From an uncultured bacterium (GTDB lineage: Bacteria > Planctomycetota > UBA1135 > GCA-002686595): a stretch of DNA of 15,183 bases. The notes under the pieces were generated by a model. It saw nothing but the letters and a program-made list of their open reading frames with translations, was not told the DNA's origin and made no database searches. Positions 14,147 through 15,183 of this stretch are shown here, one piece after another. Every line of letters begins with the position of its first letter. Within the stretch, counting starts at the first letter, position 1. The stretch spans positions 1 to 15,183 of the forward strand of contig CAJXRJ010000090.1 of the NCBI GenBank assembly GCA_913058555.1, given 5' to 3'. A program made the translations under genes and the position numbers.

Positions 14147-14584
14147 CTACATCCTATGGAGGCGCAGCACGACGTCTTCCATGCCGGACGCGACCTGCTC
14201 GGTACCCTTGAAGAGCACGAGGTGCGGCAAGGATCGAATACCGTGCTGCTTAGAGACGGCGCTGTCCCAAGAAACGACGTCGATCTTGCGCACGCGCACG
14301 GCCGGGTTTGAGCTTGCGAGGGCCTCCAACTGAGGCCCAATCATTCCGCAAGCGCCTCACCAGTCCGCGGTGAACTCGAAGATCGTCCACTCGCTTTGGT
14401 CGGAAACGTGGTCGCCGAAGTCCACCTTATCCCCCGTTGAGATCGTGGCCACGGGGGTGGAGTCGTGGGAAGCCGAAGAGCTCCCCCCCGACGCGGGCGT
14501 TGGCGACTGGGCCTTGGAGACGAGAGCCGCGCCAAACACCAGCACGCCCGCCATGGAAACGATTGCTACAAGCTTGAGCCACAT
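14147..14584 (-). CDS. Exported thioredoxin-family selenoprotein (in-frame TGA = selenocysteine)
   Basis: A 145-residue thioredoxin-like disulfide reductase or isomerase with selenocysteine as the attacking active-site residue. Residues 1-26 form a signal peptide or anchor (MWLKLVAIVSMAGVLVFGAALVSKAQ), then a Ser/Pro/Thr-rich linker, then the fold: WTIFEFTADW, in-frame TGA at 14359-14357 (residue 76), GAC with Cys79, GMIGPQLEAL with the helix-kink Pro84, VRKIDV, and the cis-proline loop GIRSLPHLVLF with Pro120. Against E. coli thioredoxin (EWCGPCKMIAP, GIRGIPTLLLF) the TGA falls exactly on Cys32. Read as a stop it would remove most of the fold and leave an unpaired remnant. A SECIS-like hairpin follows at 14353-14312. 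The ATG at 14584 is preferred because it begins the signal peptide and has GGAGG upstream, at a long spacing; an in-frame GTG at 14650 is less likely. Stop TAG. Selenocysteine insertion itself is inferred, as no sel genes lie in this window. Confidence 0.88.
14312..14353 (-). promoter_or_regulatory. Predicted bacterial SECIS element
   Basis: On the minus strand, three bases after the TGA (14359-14357), GCTTGCG (14353-14347) pairs perfectly with CGCAAGC (14318-14312). Above an asymmetric internal loop (8 nt at 14346-14339 against one at 14319), GGGCCTC (14338-14332) pairs perfectly with GAGGCCC (14326-14320). The apical loop is AGTTG (14331-14327). The loop begins 25 nt after the TGA and has G as its second base. 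Both fit what is known of bacterial SECIS hairpins, which lie inside the coding region just downstream of the UGA and are bound by SelB. Pairing is read directly; SelB binding is inference. Confidence 0.82.
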
Positions 14585-14686
14585 GAAGAAGCCATCGTCC
14601 TCCCTCGCCCATGGGCCAAAGAGAATGATGGCTTGGCCTCCGAAGTGCACCCAATTGGGGGCCCGGCCTACCCGAGATTGAGACGA

Positions 14687-15183
14687 TCAGCCAAAGAGCT
14701 GTGTCCAGTGCTGCTCGAAGCGTCCAAGTCCCGTCCGGCCTTGCCCGCCGAGCATGTTGCGATGGTGTCCCGGGCTGTACCACCACTGCTTGATCACGCC
14801 CTCCCCGGTGTGCGACCCCATCGCGATGTTCTCCGCGTTGGCGCTGGTCCCCGCGAGGGACGCTCGCTGGCCGAACTTCTCTTTGCCAGGCACCGGCGAG
14901 GTGTGGGAGAAGAAGTCCTTTTCCTTCATGTCCTTCGAGTGCCCGCGCCCGGCCTCACAGAGCTTGACATCGATGGCCTGCACGCCGATCCCGATCAGCA
15001 CGCGCTTCATGTTGAGGTTCCGAATGCCCGCGTACTCCTTTTCGTCGATCTGCCCCTTGAGGGCCTCGTTGGCCAGGAGCGTGCGCCTGTCTGCCTCGCC
15101 CATGGGGGTCGCCAGTTCAGCCGCCTTCTTCAGGCGCAGAACGAGCCCGTCGGCGTCAAACGCCTGGGCCTCCGGCGCCTTCA
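14687..15183 (-). CDS. CAP-domain (SCP/PR-1-like) protein, 5' truncated at window edge
   Basis: The C-terminal part of a CAP-superfamily protein, usually secreted. The frame stays open from the right window edge (reading in with KAPEAQAFDADGLVLRLKKAAELATP) to TGA at 14687-14689, so the internal Met at 15103 is unlikely to be the start. The domain is clear: LCEAGRGHSKDMKEKDFFSHTSP, then FGQRASLAGTSANAENIAMG, HTGEGVIKQWWYSPGHHRNML, GLGRFEQHWTQLFG. The His of GHS, the Glu of ENIA, the Glu of TGE and the second His of GHHRNML match the cleft residues that bind metal in CAP proteins. Enzymatic function in bacterial CAP proteins is mostly unsettled. It lies 102 bp upstream of the selenoprotein ATG on the same strand, so co-transcription is likely and the CAP protein is a candidate partner. 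The N-terminus lies outside the window. Confidence 0.92.
   Translation of the reverse strand, partial: KAPEAQAFDADGLVLRLKKAAELATPMGEADRRTLLANEALKGQIDEKEYAGIRNLNMKRVLIGIGVQAIDVKLCEAGRGHSKDMKEKDFFSHTSPVPGKEKFGQRASLAGTSANAENIAMGSHTGEGVIKQWWYSPGHHRNMLGGQGRTGLGRFEQHWTQLFG

Noticed and set aside
14357..14359. Genome-wide reassignment of TGA (code 4 or 25) as the explanation
   Set aside because: TGA ends several intact neighbours at natural family lengths (permease, ATPase, MCE protein, GH20, CAP protein), some in ATGA overlaps. It is therefore a working stop codon here.
14147..14650. Reading the thioredoxin as a pseudogene or two separate small genes because of the TGA
   Set aside because: No frameshift is needed, all key thioredoxin residues are intact, the TGA replaces precisely the first active-site Cys, and a SECIS-like hairpin follows. 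A decayed gene would be expected to show other damage.
14585..14650. GTG start at 14650 for the selenoprotein
   Set aside because: It would add 22 residues ahead of a good signal peptide and has no Shine-Dalgarno sequence. ATG at 14584 is more plausible.
1..15183. tRNA, rRNA, CRISPR array, or sel genes (selA, selB, selD, tRNA-Sec)
   Set aside because: None was recognised on either strand, so the selenocysteine machinery must lie elsewhere if present.

Overview
The window is GC-rich DNA from a bacterium that is probably diderm. Outer-membrane lipid transport genes, two lipobox proteins and several predicted secreted or anchored enzymes point that way. The mix of a tricorn-type protease, carboxypeptidase-regulatory-like repeats, a GH20 hexosaminidase and a CAP protein would fit a Planctomycetota-like or similar environmental lineage, but that is inference and nothing here fixes the taxon. 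The first 28 bases are Illumina Nextera adapter containing the Tn5 mosaic end, so the left edge is a real assembly end, probably of a draft or metagenome contig. The gene there is cut by the assembly.

Layout from left to right: (1) on the + strand, the C-terminal half of a tricorn-like serine protease (30-1523). (2) A 258-bp convergent gap with an unusual nested inverted repeat. (3) A long block of minus-strand genes read from 11351 down to 1782: a 1035-residue polyglycine lipoprotein with PKD-like and propeller-like parts, a 605-residue membrane-anchored protein with carboxypeptidase-regulatory-like domains, then a compact Mla/MCE lipid-transport operon (STAS-MlaE permease, ATPase, MlaD-type MCE protein, auxiliary lipoprotein), then thymidine kinase and a small CBU_0592-like membrane protein. 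The four transport genes overlap one another. (4) A 353-bp divergent intergenic region. (5) On the + strand, an 810-residue secreted GH20 beta-N-acetylhexosaminidase-like enzyme. (6) Convergent to it after only 9 bp, on the minus strand, a small exported thioredoxin, and upstream of that a CAP-domain protein that runs off the right edge.

The most notable item is the small thioredoxin at 14147-14584. Its first active-site cysteine is replaced by an in-frame TGA, giving W-U-G-A-C where ordinary thioredoxins have W-C-G-P-C. Thioredoxin sequence continues in the same frame on both sides. Directly downstream of the TGA the RNA can form a two-tier hairpin with 7+7 perfect base pairs and a 5-nt apical loop, placed as expected for a bacterial SECIS element. 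TGA is a normal stop for several neighbours, some with ATGA overlaps, so a changed genetic code is unlikely. This is best read as an exported selenocysteine thioredoxin that conventional gene calling would split in two or truncate.

Functionally, the MCE operon would move phospholipid or another lipid between the inner and outer membrane. The envelope and secreted proteins around it (protease, hexosaminidase, CAP protein, redox selenoprotein, two large surface proteins) suggest a region devoted to the cell envelope and extracytoplasmic chemistry. Apart from the MCE operon, a shared pathway is not demonstrated.
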